From Gonapodya prolifera JEL478 (Eukaryota > Monoblepharomycota > Monoblepharidomycetes > Monoblepharidales > Gonapodyaceae), in the NCBI GenBank assembly GCA_001574975.1, contig KQ965733.1, positions 933,012-997,011 on the forward strand: DNA of 64,000 nucleotides, in the 5' to 3' direction. Each line of letters opens with the position of its first letter. Within the stretch, counting starts at the first letter, position 1. The position numbers were made by a program, and so were the translations under genes. The notes under the pieces were generated by a model, which worked only from the letters and a program-made list of their open reading frames with translations, was not told the origin of the DNA and made no database searches. Positions 1-12,549 of this stretch are shown here, one piece after another.

Positions 1-12
1 AAACTGCCAAAC

Positions 13-2253
13 ATGACCGACAAGACCGAAGAGACCACGATCCCGACGTTCTTATCATGGCTACGATCGCATGGTACTACCAGACTGGAAAATGTCGCCT
101 GGAAGACGGAGGATGGGTCCAACGAGCGTCCATCCTGTTTCGCCGCTCAATCCATCCCGCCCCATTCGCCGATCATGTCGATTCCGTCGTCGCTCGTCCT
201 CACGGAGTTTGATGCTGCCATGTCGCCTCCAGGCCGCGCCGTGATGGCGTTCCTCGAGTCCAGGGAACACGTGAACGACCCGCTCCCCGTGCCATCGCGC
301 CGCCGGATCTTGATTTTGCCCTTCCTGGTATATGAGCGTTTCGTGCGTCCACCGGGGGAGTCGCGGTTCTGGCACTATCTGGATTTGCTTCCTCCAAAGT
401 ATGAGGATCCGTTGTGGTGGACGGAGGAGGAACGGAAGCGGGAACTGTCAGGGACGAATGTGCTCGCCTATGCGGAGAGCAGAGAGGAGCTTTTGAAAAA
501 GGACTGGGAGGTTGCGCGGCGAGTGTGTAGTGATGCGTTTGGGAAAGATGGACTGACGTGGTAAGTTGAGGGCAGTCTCGATGTTTGGCTGCCCGCAAAG
601 AGAAACAAAGGAGTAGTCTTGCAGAAACGTTGGTTACTTTTGGCATGCTGACACCGTGAGCTTGCTCCTCCTAGGCACAATTTTCTATGGGCACACTCGG
701 CACTCTATTCTCGATGCTTTCCATCTCTCCACTCCCCTTTGACGACAGGAGACACTCCTCCATTCACCATACCGTTTGATACCGTACCAACTTTTGACCT
801 TGCTGACCTTTCTAGGGTGTCATCATGCGGGATGGCACTTCTTCCCGGTTTGGACATGTTGAACCATGGAGTGGGTGTCGAGGTAGTGTGGAAAACAACT
901 CAAGGAGACGATGGCAACGACAACAGCCACAACGCAGACATTCCTCGTGACGTTCCGTGCGTCTCTTTCTTCACCTCATCCCAACCCGTCGATGAAGGAG
1001 TCCCACTCCTCAACAATTATGGTCCGAAGGGCAATGAAGAACTCCTCATGGGCTATGGATTTGTAGTAGAGTCTAGTCCGGACGACTACGTGCGAGTCAG
1101 GATGGCCGTGCGGGGCTTGGCAGACACCTCTGCCGGTGTCACAAACGAGATACTCAGAAGACGTTTGCGGGTCCTTCATTTGCTCGACCCACCACGTGAT
1201 GGTGACGGTACGGTTGTCACCGCGCCGCAAGTACCGTCTTCAGGTGTGGAGCTGCTTGATAGTTCCTCGTCGCGCCCGACATTTCTGCATCACCTGCGAG
1301 CCAGGGACCCGGTGCCTCGTTCGCTCATGGTGCAAGCTTCCGTGTTCACTGCGACTGAATCCGAGCTGTCGTTGCTTGAGCGTCGAGGTGGTGGCGAAGG
1401 GGAATGGGATCCGACCAGAGAGCCCGTCACGAAACGCAATGTGCTAGCTTCATTGGCTCAAGTACGGACACTGCTCAACGGCAAGCATGCAGCACTTTGG
1501 ACGGTGCATGATCAAGCCCGGGCGTGGTGGGAGCATGCAAACAGTGAACGGGCTCATGACCGGGATTGGGTCGGAAAGCTTGGCAGGGACCTGAGAGCAG
1601 GTGAGTAGAGTTCGCCTTCATGCATCTCGTAATAGCATCGCGCCGTCTTACGAGATCGCATCTTGAGAGGCCAACTGTTCATCCTCGAAGAAGCCTTGTC
1701 TCGGTGTACGACCCTCGCTCGGGAATTCTTGAGCACAGAAGTGCATGGAAATGCACCTTTGTGCATTACTTTATCCACTGCCTTGTCAGACCCTCGGTTC
1801 ACCAAATCTGTGAACAGAGCGTCACGCTCGGGAGTAGAACTGGACGAAACAGCCACGCTCGCCGGATACCTGGCTGCTACGCCGGAACTACGAGCCCGAT
1901 TGAGGGCACTGCATTCGGATGGGTTGGGGAGTGATGCTCTGGATGAAGAGGAGCAGGGGCTCGCGAAAGAGTCCTGGACCAACGTGTGGAGCCCAGTCTT
2001 GACGGCGGACTTCAAGAAGAGGAAGAGAAAGATGAAGGAAACGGTGGATGACACTGCGATCGCACCTGCAGACGTAATCTCGGAGGACGATTTTGTGACG
2101 GCCTGGAAGAGCGTGGTGGGTGGCGTGGAAGTGGACCAAGTGTGGTGGGAACAAGTCACGTCGATGAGTGACTTTGAGGAGCGACATGACGATATTGATG
2201 TGGCCGACGGTGGCGAGGAGGGTCCTGAAAGTAAACTTGTAGTTGTATTGTAA
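13..2253 (+). CDS. SET-domain lysine methyltransferase, class VII (RBCMT/SETD3/SETD6-like)
   Basis: Predicted protein-lysine methyltransferase of about 690 aa, using S-adenosylmethionine. Three exons fit: 13-560, 675-1600 and 1655-2253, with GT-AG introns of 114 and 54 bp that keep frame. The core SET blocks are visible: WHNFLWAHSALYSRCF across the first junction, GMALLPGLDMLNHGV (the Asn-His that bounds the cofactor site) and LNNYGPKGNEELLMGYGF near residue 290. The N-terminal part holds the inserted iSET region, and the last exon matches in position the helical substrate-binding domain of Rubisco-LSMT-type enzymes. Substrates in this family include ribosomal proteins, elongation factors and actin; nothing here says which. 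The start is the first ATG seen, but only 12 bases precede it, so an upstream exon outside the window is possible. The end is lysine-poor and acidic before the stop. Confidence 0.88.
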
Positions 2254-3615
2254 GACAGCACCACGAAATGGAACAAACTCAAGTTGCCACCGTCAGTGCA
2301 GCTTGCAGCCGCGTCGAGGGTCTGTCATCTCGCTAGACCAAGGCACAGATGGGGCGACGATCGTGCGGTCACTGGGAATGAACACCAAAGTCTCACACCG
2401 CAACCACCACGCTCTCTTGCTCTTGCAAAGATGCCTCCGCTCTCCCACGACACTCTCCACCAAAGCAAGGAATTGGGCTCGGGAACTTCTTCTTGCTGCG
2501 TGTCTTGGCGCAAAATGATTCACGCTGAAACACCACCGCTGAATGGGGTGCTGCAATGGTTGCACCACCCTTTGGAGGTCAAGACACTTTCTTGGTTCTG
2601 GTCAGAGAAACCTGCTATAATTATTCTCCGCCAGGACTTACTGTCCGCTCGGGCTATGTACGTACGTACTATGTACCTTCATTTGCCGACACCCTGAGAC
2701 CGTAACTGGTTCCTGTTTCTTCAACGATAATTATAAAACGCTATCGAACTACTTCCTCCGGGTCTGCCGGGGCGGGGCCGGCCGATGATTGAAAACGCTT
2801 GGATATGATGACGCTTTTCCGTCAGAGCATAAGTGGTCTATTATGTGGGAGGAGTGATAGGAGTTGCGTGGAAGTTGTGTGGATGAATAGGGATAGGGAG
2901 ACGAGAACGCAGCTTGACAATAAATTGGATGGGTGTGAATCTAGACCTCAGTGCTCCTGGAGCGCAGACGCTGGGGTGTGAGGGTTGCCTATGAGAGGGA
3001 AAACTCTCCCTCTTTTGTGATTCGGAGAGGTTAGTCCCCTCCCCCCTTGGGCCTTTGCGCCTGAAGTACTTGCTTTTATTTTCAGACCTCAGTGGCCCCT
3101 CATCGGTTTTGCAGGAAGTGCGTGGAGCGCGATCGCCGTGGAAGAGCGACCGCGGCGCCAGTCAGCCGAGCTGATTCAACCAACTTTGAAACCCATTACT
3201 GCTTAAAATCTTCTTTGCCGACCTCGATTCCAAATTCGCACTCGAGAAGGAGCCCGGTCGTTTGAACTGTGGATCCGAAGCTGCCACGGCGATCCAGGAC
3301 GAAAGAGTCGGATCGGATGTTAAGCGTCTTGCTGCTTTTCTCGGCGACGAAAACGAATTCGAATGCGACTTGCACCACCGTGTTGCAGAGTTCAGCCTTG
3401 GTACATCAGGACCCTCTTTCAAGCATCCGAAGGGTGGATAGTCCGGCTGAGTTGATACGTGGACAAGGGTTTCGTTTCATTAGTTACTCCCTTCCGCCCC
3501 CTCACATCACGCCATCTGATAATCCTATTTTAGGCTCAAGCGACATTATTCCTTCTGCTTTAAAAGAAAGTCGAATGCTCTTCGATCGCTACACGCAACT
3601 CAATCACACACTGGA
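2254..3615. other. Intergenic region, no gene recognised
   Basis: About 1.36 kb between the SET gene and the MFS gene. No open frame here reads like a conserved protein. A small perfect hairpin (AGAGGGA, 6-nt loop, TCCCTCT) lies near 2994-3013 and is followed by a T run, and a TATA-like stretch (ATTATAAAA) lies near 2730. The segment just before 3616 is the presumed promoter of the MFS gene. Confidence 0.5.
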
Positions 3616-6222
3616 ATGAGCAATTTCGACAACGAAAACGAAGCCATCGCAGACAAAGAGGACAAGGAAGTAGCACTTGCAATGCAGACTCCGGACGTCG
3701 AGGATGACCCCAAGGCGATGCAGAACGATGTCGCCGCGGTGGAATACTCTCCTGTTGCATTTGCCTTATTATTTGTTGGGTGAGTCGCCATCTCCATGCA
3801 TTGAATTTGTCGCATGGCTTCTCACACATTTCATTTTCTCACACCCTGACAGTCTGGCGTAAGTTTGTCAAATGGCAAACACATCCCATCTCTTCCCCTC
3901 ATGTAAATTTTTTTTAGCCTCGCCGTACTCCTCGCTGCGCTGGACCAAACAATCCTATCTGTTGCGATTCGTGAGTCGTTGTCCGTAATTGAGTAACGAT
4001 ATTGAGATTCACCCTCTTTCTTTTCTCAGCTGCCATCGTAACGGACTTTCAAAACTTTTCATCAATGTCTTGGATTATCACTGGATACCTCCTCACAGCG
4101 ACCGGTGAGTTTCATTTGTTTGAAGTTTCAAAACACGTTTCTGAATCCTGATGATGCCCCCGTTCCTGCTTCAGCGTTTATTCCAACCTACGGGAAAGCG
4201 GCAGATATTTTCGGACGCAAATCAACCATTCTCGTCGCCATCGTTATTTTCGAAGTTGGAAGCGCAATTTGCGGAGCCGCGACGAGTATGAATATGCTTA
4301 TTGTTGGTCGCGCAGGTATGTCCCATTTTCATACTGCGTCCTTCCCGCAAACGACTCATTCCTTTCGTGTTTTTTTTTTTAGTCGCGGGCCTCGGTGGCG
4401 GAGGCATTCTCTCTCTCGTCATCACAATCATCTCGTGAGTGATACACATTCGAGTGGAAATAAACACCATTAACGGTTACCACCTTCTTTTTTCCAGTGA
4501 CATCGTTCCACTGCAGAAGAGAGCTCTCTACCAGGGAGTCATTGTCGGTGAGTGTTTTGTTACGGCAGACGATATGCGCGTGGCGCTCACTCTCTTTGTC
4601 GATCCAGCGGTGTTCGGATTAGCCTCTGTCGCTGGACCTTTGTTGGGCGGTGTTTTCACGTGAGTTCAACGCATGTCTGCTCTGCAATACACTGCGGCCA
4701 AAGCTCATGCTCCACACTCACACTTACTTGCGAAAAGTGACCACATCAACTGGCGGTGGTGCTTGTGAGTTTCAGGTTCTCCGCGATTCGTAGCGGTGAA
4801 AAGACTGACACCACGTCCGTTTCCTAGCTACATTAATTTGCCGCTTGGCGGAGTTGCTATTGTCGCAGTCGTCTTACTTCTTCGGTTGCCAGTAAGTACT
4901 GAGTATTATTCCAAATAACTCCTTTTGCCCAATTCCTGATTCAACGCCATCAACACAACCACAGCCGGGAACCACGAGCGACATTTCAAAGAGCGTCAAG
5001 CGCATGGACTACCTCGGCACCTTCCTCCTTGTTCTGGGCATAGTTTTCGTGCTCTTGGCGCTCAGCGAGGGCGGGAACGAGTTTGCATGGGACTCAGGGT
5101 TCGTCCTTGGGTTCCTGTTTGCGGGAGGTGAGTTGCGGTTTCCCACGACGCAAGTCGTACCTGCTCGAATCAACTCATGCCTCATTCTCATTCTTCGCAT
5201 CCATCATAGTGGTCGTCCTCGTGATCTTTGTTCTCGTGGAGTGGAAAGTCGCCGTGGAGCCCGTCATCCCGCTCTCCCTGTTCCGAAACCGCTACGTAGC
5301 CATCGTGTTTTTCTGCTCCTTCTTCAACGGCATGTCGTTCATGCCCCTCGTCAACTACACCCCGACATACTTTGAGGTGAGATTTTGGATTGCGCGATGG
5401 TCTGGCGAGGCTCGCTGACTTGACTTCTGTGACTACGTTCGCGTAGGTCGTCAACGGCGACTCTCCTGTGGGCGCGGGAATCGACACCATTCCTCTGGTC
5501 CTCGCCTTGATGTTCAGCTCATTGTTCGCGGGGGTCTTCATCACGGCAACACAACGCTACTATCCCCTGGTGATCTGCGGTGCTGTTTTCCAGGCAGTCG
5601 GCGGCGGCCTGATGTACACCATGAACGCCGACTCGAATTCCGGGCAGAAAATTGGATATTTGATCCTCGCTGGCATAGGTATGAATTGGACTGTTTCGGT
5701 TTTAGGAAGTCGCTTGCCCTCATTTTGTTTGTTTTCTTTTCTTTTCTCCTCAAAGGTCTCGGATTCACGCTCCAGAGCCTTACTATAGCAGCACAAGCTG
5801 CGTCTTCTGATGAAGATCTTTCACTCGTTACATCGAACAACAATTTCTGGCAACAAGTCGGGGGAGTTTTGGGGGTCGCAATTGCATCCTCGGTAAGAGT
5901 TGATTTTTTCTCCCATTTCCTCCTGATTTTCTCACTCACATAATCGCTCTTGTAGGTGTACTCGACTCGACTGACTTCCAGTCTCGCTGTGCTAGCCCCA
6001 AATGCTAGCGTCGATTACGTGAAGAACAATCCGTCCGCGCTGCGAGTGGCACCCGCGAGCGTGATTCCGCCCGATGAGATGGGAGGAGTTATCGACTCTT
6101 ATGTTCAAGGATTGTCCTACATCTTCCTGTTAGTGGTACCCTTTGCGGGAGTACTTCTCATTGGCTCCCTTTTTGTTAAACGGGCGAAGCTGACAAAGCC
6201 TGTGGAAATGGGGGTTGCCTAA
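3616..6222 (+). CDS. MFS multidrug/amino-acid type transporter (DHA2, 14-TM) with 15 exons
   Basis: Predicted proton-coupled exporter of the major facilitator superfamily, 549 aa, in the plasma or vacuolar membrane. The exons that join in frame are 3616-3779, 3853-3858, 3918-3970, 4030-4104, 4175-4315, 4383-4434, 4498-4547, 4608-4659, 4738-4764, 4828-4891, 4965-5127, 5210-5376, 5447-5678, 5756-5892 and 5956-6222. Family marks: LDQTILSVAIP in the first membrane helix (typical of DHA2 drug and basic amino-acid transporters), GKAADIFGRKSTI in the loop between helices 2 and 3, and WRWCFYINLPLGGVAI after helix 5. Hydrophobic segments are numerous enough for 14 helices. A hydrophilic acidic N-terminus of about 50 residues precedes the first helix. 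Exon 2 is only 6 nt long. Nearest relatives by pattern are Fnx1/Vba-like and azole or toxin efflux carriers; substrate unknown. It converges on APC5 with 65 bp between stop codons. Confidence 0.93.
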
Positions 6223-6287
6223 ATGGCTCAACTCGTTTAGAGATACATCTTAAATTGCATTTTATTATGATTAATAGTATTGCATCA

Positions 6288-9200
6288 CTATCCGTATCTA
6301 CCCTCTCTGTCCCATTCGTCCATGACCTGCTCACAGGCATCGGTAACACCTTCTTTCCCAAACCGTCCTGCAAATCTCGCCCGTCTTTTTCCAACTTCCT
6401 GCAAAGCCAAGTATTCTTTCGCTGCATCGTTTCTATCACCGAGACGGTTCATGCGGTGTGCCAAGTCCGCCTGAAGTGCAAGAACACGTGACTGGGCTTC
6501 GAGGTTGTCCGATTGAATGTAGCACGAGAGGGCGAGAGCATAGTGATGCGCAGAGGAGTCCAGAAGAGATGCGCGAGTAGACGCATGTCGCAGACGATAA
6601 GAGACGGAGGGATTATGAGGTGGCACAACTCCGGGGACATCGGCCCTCTTGTCTTGCACCGGTTCGGCAACGGATTCCTCCAAACACCTTCCTAGTACTT
6701 CCCACGTCTCTCCCTTTTCTTCAGCACCCAGGTGTGTAATCACGTCGGTCACAACCGAATTTGCGACGGCAAGACCACGGCGGGGCATTCCGAGATGAAT
6801 CAGGAGGTTTGCAAGAAGAACGCTAGCACGCCAATAGAGAGGGTGCGCGAACTGGCGCTTTGAGAGTGTGATTGCGGTGAGAAGAGGCTTAAGCGCCGAG
6901 AGGGTACTTGAAGAACGCTACGTGGCCAGAACAATAGAGTCTCAACACGTGACTTTCGATTACAAAGAAAACGGTGTACACCGACCATTCTCACCCTCCC
7001 CACCTCAATAAAGGCAGCCACTCTCTCCAGTCCCTGCAGTGATGCAGCCCACTCTTCCACCATCTTCGCTGCTCGCGCTCCGTCCCCTGATCTTCTGGTA
7101 AGCTCTGCCCTCATGGCTTCCACTGTTCCATATCCCGCCCTCCAGCCAGCCCATCCTGCAGCCGCCCCATCCACACGCCCACTGTGACTCGCGCTCGACT
7201 CACCCTCCACAACGTTCAAGGCGACTTCTGCCGTCCCCAGTTCCCCTCGTCTAAGCGCCCTCCAAAACGTAATCTCCGCTGCGCATCGTCTCCATTCTCC
7301 CCAGTCAGCACCGCGAACGACATCGGGGTGACTGGTCTTCACCCTTTCCAGCACTCGTGCGGCGTCTCGGTATCGGCCTTGGTCAGCAAGGCCGCGGGCG
7401 AGGCGGCACGAGGCGAGTATTGCGGCGCCGGGAAGAGAAAGGTTGGCAGCGAGGAGAGAGGAGTGCGTCGCGGTTGCAGAGGAACCAAGTGACGCATGGG
7501 CAACGGATGAGAGGTGAAGAGTAGAAGGTATGGCGAGGTGCGGTGAGAAGAGCGAAGGGTTCTGCGGATGGTGGGCTCCTTCAGGGCGAGAAATCGAAGG
7601 AGGGGCAGAAGGTGAGGGAAGGGGCTCGCGAGCATGTTGTGTTGCCGAGGAGAGAAGCTGGAAAGTCTGCCGCGGATGGCGACCCTTTCATAGCAAAGGG
7701 CGGAGCGGAACAGCTCAGCATGTCAGCCAAGGCGAGGGTGTAAACTTATCTTCAACGCAAATATACTCACCGCCATGATTCCTTCAACTCCCTCAGCCGC
7801 CTCAGCAACAGCCCTTAGATAGAGTGGCACTTGAACCGATTTATCGACCCCCTCTTTTCTCCCTGTGGGAAGAATTGCCGCCGGATCCATGATGGACGCG
7901 CTTGGAAACGTCAAGCGAAGTTGATTTATGAACCTGCAAGGCGAGCCAACCCGCGATGTCGACTGGAGTGCGATACATTCTCCAGTAAATTCAACTCACA
8001 TGGTCGTGATTGTCACTCCTTCGGTATCCTGAGCTTCTCTAGCAAGCTTGAGCGCGTGTGACGCGGCCTTAATGTTCAATGATATGAGAGATTACCGTGA
8101 CGGATACATGACTGATAAATCGAACAACCTGAGGGCTGCTCACCACACCGGCCTCTTCACCGTCTCCGCCCTTCGCCATTCCCTGTGCCATCGTCAGCAA
8201 GATATAGTGCACGGCGTGTTTTCTGTACGTAACGGTACAAGGAAAGGCTGTGAGCGTTTGGATGGATAACGGGCGCAAATACTCATTTGCCCAATTTTGA
8301 TCACGACTTACCGACCAGTGAGGTTGCGCTTCATAGCCAGCAAATCTGTTGCACGAGCGGCGTGGGATGCGATGAGGGGTGGAGACGGTGAGTGGGTGGC
8401 AAGGAGGAATCTTTGCGGTCGGACAAGTCAGGGTATCTGAGTGAACGACCAAGTTACAGCGACTCACGAGATATAGGAAGCGTCGCCAGCGGTAGCAGGG
8501 TGGTTCAGTAGATGAGGAATGACGGAAGATGGGGGAGGAAGGGCGCTGTGGGATGGCTGGGGGAGGTTTGGGTGGACTGCGGGTGGAGGGTTGTCAGTGA
8601 ATTGCCCTTGTGAAGTTGTTACAACGGTTAACACAGAATTACGCCATCTTTTCGGAATCTGAAGCTTTGATGCGTCACATGGGAATGCCTCCATCGCCAG
8701 TTCCAACCAAAATCTCGTACCTTTACACACCTTCGAGTCTCTCCGTCACTTTGTCCACCCACTTCTTCGCCGCCGCAACTGGAACATCCCACACCGTATT
8801 GCTGGTCGAGTTTGTATCCCGAATGTGTTCCTTCACAGCTCGGAAGAGGGACGGCAACCGATGAAAGGGAAGCGTGGCAGCGTCGGCTTGGATGCGCCGT
8901 AAGAGGATTCCGAGAGGGGAGGTTGGAGACTTTGCATGTCAAGTAAAGATTGAAATTAGTGCTAGTGAACAACATTGGTAACGTGGGCGAAACTCACGAT
9001 GTTCGACCCGATAGGTCCGAGGTGTCCGACTGGAGCAACGAGCCCTTTTACTGTTTTTAAAGTCTTCAGTATTATTTGATGTGCATAACGAGCGCAGAGA
9101 CTAGACGGGTACTCACGGTCCAGCAGAAAGTCGTGGAAGGCAGGAAGGGCGGTAGAGTCTTCCAGCTGCAACGATACTTGTCATGAAGCGCAACCAACCC

Positions 9201-9687
9201 CAATCCCTCACTCATCAGCATACCATTTTCACCATATTGTCGCCAATGACCTCTGCGGCGTCATCGTTCACGTCGCGAACTGCGTTGAGGAATGGTGCAA
9301 AGGGTGGGTCAATGGGAGACTGCGCGAGCAGCGACGCTTCCTTGTAGGCGATAAGCAAAAAGGGAGCACGTTGAGCTTGCGCCTCTGAAGTTTATTGTGT
9401 CAGGATACAGAAAGTCATTTTGAATCAGAGGGGAGGCGTGGCCAACCAAACCAGGCCTTGAGCAACGAACCAATGACGAGATCCGTGTGCGTTTCCTTCG
9501 GCACTGGAAACAGATCGTACGTGGCACGCAGCAGAGCGGCGACCGCTAACGCGTGGGGCGTCAACGCGTCGATTCTCGAGCAGACGGAGTTTGTGAAGTT
9601 TGCGTGCGCGGATCCCGTTGAGAGAAACGCGTCGTAAGTCCATGAGGAAGTCCAAGTCTTGACATCTTCGTGCTCGGGATCGGTCAT
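6288..9687 (-). CDS. APC5: Anaphase-promoting complex subunit 5
   Basis: Scaffold subunit of the APC/C ubiquitin ligase, a TPR protein of the nucleus and cytosol. It is heavily split; clear exons read on the minus strand include 9687-about 9450 (N-terminus), one ending near 9225, one near 9170-9115, one near 9050-8995, and 8930-8715. The N-terminal block ALTPHALAVAALLRATYDLF matches the start of APC5 (WVTPYKIAVLVLL in human). SPLGILLRRIQADAATLPFH matches the conserved 'VVGLFLRHMILAYSKLSF' segment. HALKLAREAQDTEGVTITTM matches the family's TPR block. The C-terminus DNLEAQSRVLALQADLAHRM fits the last helices. The stop is at 6288-6290. A Pro/Ser-rich linker lies near 8480-8590. I did not resolve every splice site between 6800 and 8460, so internal boundaries are approximate. 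Confidence 0.8.
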
Positions 9688-9689
9688 CC

Positions 9690-10475
9690 CACGGAAATCA
9701 CGGCTGTGACAGCGAAGTCAGTTGACCAAAGGTGAAGCGGTTAGTATTTTACCTGGAATGACTGTGATTCTGCCTGCCCACTCCTCGAAGTGATTGGAGA
9801 AGATATACTTGCTCGCTCTACAAGATCAATCTGTACTCTGATAAACTGTCCCTTCTAATCACTGATCGTTCAGACATCCGTGCATTCGATTTCAACAGAA
9901 GTAACAGAAGAGCTCGCGGAAAACCCAGGGAATCTGAAGGCCACAACTACAGATCGTAAATTCCGAGGGAAACGTCCGCGGCCTGTGTGGGGTGAGATCT
10001 GAATAGTACTATGCATCGCCGAATGGCGGTGGACCATTTCTGCGTTTATACATGACTGCATTCGTTGGCAACATCTCGGTATTTGGCTTTTTTGCCTGCT
10101 CTAAATTCAAAATCACGTCCCAATATGAATTCTTCGGTTACTTCTGGTTCATTACAGAGCTGCCAACAGAACTCGGTCGTCCCGCAGATCCTATAACAGC
10201 ATATCCTCCTCCTTCCTCATCTCTGCTTACTCCCGGACAACGGCCGCGGAAGGTCGACACCAGGATTCGATGTCTGGACACGCTCGATGCGAGCATTTAA
10301 ACACCAGTTGAGACCAACACGCTTGGCGGCGTACAGGGAGTAGCGGTCAGGAGTTGAAGGGCTTTCAACCGACGCTCGTGGGTTACTGCTTTTTTCTATG
10401 ATGAAACCATTGTTGTACTTTATCATTCGGAAGTGAAGAGGAGGGTGTGCTCTGACTGGCCACTCCACATCGACA
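9690..10475. other. Intergenic region, nothing recognised
   Basis: About 790 bp upstream of APC5 (its promoter side) and before the sirtuin ruin. Short open frames occur on both strands, but none has conserved-looking sequence or sensible splice partners. No repeat or RNA gene was seen. Confidence 0.4.
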
Positions 10476-10814
10476 ATGTCCATGTCCGCTTTCACCGAAC
10501 AGCTCCCCATTCATCGCGCTGAAACAGAAAACGCCGGAGGAATCGTAACGCACGGAGGAATGTCGTCCGACATTGCGGCTTCGACTCAAGGCCGTCCGCA
10601 GGTTGAAGCTGTGTACGGCCCACTCAACGAAACGATGCCGGACCAAGCACCGGCGAATGGCGGCGTACATGTGAGATCGTACAGTTTGAAGTGCTCTTGC
10701 AAGCGAAATGCTCATTTGGGCCCAACTTGTTGAATTCGAAAGCATTCAATCCTTCAGGACTCCTCCCTGGCGGCGCTGGCAGAGTGTTGGGTCAGATCGA
10801 GCCCAAAAAGAATA

Positions 10815-12330
10815 GTAGATGTCGGGCGCAGGAATCTCCACTGGATTGGGGTAAGTTTGCTTCAACAGTTTCCGATGAAGTAAAGCCCGCAGACCTCAAA
10901 TGCACTCCTTCCTGCGTCCTACAGGATTTCAGACTTTTGCATCCCAGGTGAGTGTAAGAGAAACCTTTTCAAAGATTAAAGCGAATATCTCAATTGCTTC
11001 TGGATGGCAACAGGCACCAGTCTATATGACAAGCTTCAAGCGTACAACCTCCCAGAGCCGGAGTCGATGTTTGATATAAACAGTAGGTGTAACGGAAATC
11101 TCCAGTTGCTCTTCTGAATAATCGAGCGCCCGACTCTGCGCCAGATTTTCACCAGCTGCCTCAAGCATTCTTCATACTCGCAAAGGAGCTCTTTTCAGAA
11201 CAGTGCAAGCCGACACTCGCGCACTACTATATCAATTTGCAGCAAGATATTGGGATCCTTCTGACGTAAGCTTGCTGTTCTCCTCGCTAAACTCTTCACT
11301 CACACGACTGTCGCCCTCTCCCGTTCAGGAACTATACAGAGAGCATAAACACGCTCGAATGAGTTGCCGGAATTTCTGAAGAGAGCCTTGTTGAAGCGCG
11401 TGGATCGTTTGGTGAGTACCTGCACGTCACGCTGAAGCAACTTCGGACTCAGCGTCCGGTGATGAATAACAATTTCGTCTTCTCCTCTTCTCCAACAGCG
11501 TTCGCACGCTGCGTTGGTGGCTTTTACGACCCCTCGTTTCCATTTCCCAAATCAACGTCTCCTCTCACTCATGGGTGCCCGAATTACCGTATCTCGCAAC
11601 CACTCCCCACAATTCCATAATTTAATGGCCTATCCATCGAAGATCCAAGCGAGGGCCTCCCTAGGTACCGGCGCCCCGGGTGTGGTCGGACGAACTCTTC
11701 AGAGTGGGTTCGGGTGAGAGTGTTCCGGAATGAGATTCCGGTATGCCCGGAATGCCAAGGGTTGGTGAAGCCGGACATTGTCTTCCGTGGGGAGAACTTG
11801 CCGGATAGGTTCCACGACCTTCATCGCGAGGATTTTGCTACGGTGAGCCTTTACAGTGATGTTTTTATTGCCACTTCTTGGGCATTGCTGAACCTGAAAA
11901 CACATTTGCCCAGAGTGCGATATTCTTATCGTGATGGGTACATCTCTGAAATTGGCTCCATTCCAAGACCTCATTGACCTTGTCAGATCAGGCCTTCCTC
12001 GCCTGCTTATTAACAGTGAAGAAGTCGGCACAAATGGATTGTCCAATGAAGGCTTTGATTTCAGAGTGAGTGAACAATTCCTCATGCCGCGTTGGTACAA
12101 ATCAATTCATAACCTACAATTTTGAAACTTCAATCTAGGGCGACCTTCAAGCATACCGCCGGGATGCACTCCATCTGTCGACAATTGATCTTTGGGTGCG
12201 TGACCTTGCTCGGCTGTTGGGATGGGAAGATGAACTTCTCAGACTCTACGAGTGCAAGACACAGGATTTAGAGCAGAATTGGGCCGTAGGAAAGCGAGAT
12301 GTAGGATTTGGGTTGGCGTCTGGGAATGTT
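10815..12330 (+). pseudogene. Decayed sirtuin (SIRT2/Hst2-type NAD-dependent deacetylase)
   Basis: Remains of a multi-exon class I sirtuin on the plus strand. Recognisable pieces in order: MSGAGISTG near 10819 (NAD-binding GAGIS), ISDFCIPGTSLYDKLQAYN around 10925-11050 (normally IPDFRSPGTGLYDKL), FFILAKELFSEQCKPTLAHY near 11170, NYTESINTLE near 11330 (normally YTQNIDTLER), ESLVEARGSF near 11390, a zinc-ribbon half PVCPECQGLVKPDIVFRGEN near 11740, PRLLINSEEVGTNG near 12000, and the C-terminal GDLQAYRRDA...LARLLGWEDEL near 12140-12230. Damage: TGA directly after NTLE; the catalytic His of EAHGSF is Arg; PDFR has become SDFC; the QN.D triad is changed; only one Cys of the first zinc pair remains; and the GAGIS exon is preceded by a stop in frame. 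Intron borders are still visible, so this is a dead copy of a genomic gene, not a retrocopy. The possible N-terminal exon at 10476-10733 is uncertain. Confidence 0.8.
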
Positions 12331-12549
12331 GATGACCCCAGGCCAGACAGTTTTGCTCAAAAAGTGACTAAGCTCTGCCGAAGTATGGCGTTTGGTGCTC
12401 ACCCAGATCTTTCTTGTGAGCTAGTGACTGCCCGAACCGCCCGACTGTGGATCTGTTCATGCAAGTTTTTGGGGCATGAGTACGAGAGCCGTCGCTTTTA
12501 GTCCTCAAAACCAGCTCGCGAGGACGTCGCAAGGCAGATTTCTAAGGAT

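Noticed and set aside
2994-3013. Hairpin near 3000 as a terminator or small RNA gene
   Set aside because: A 7-bp stem with a T run is common by chance, and it lies 740 bp beyond the nearest stop codon in a eukaryote.
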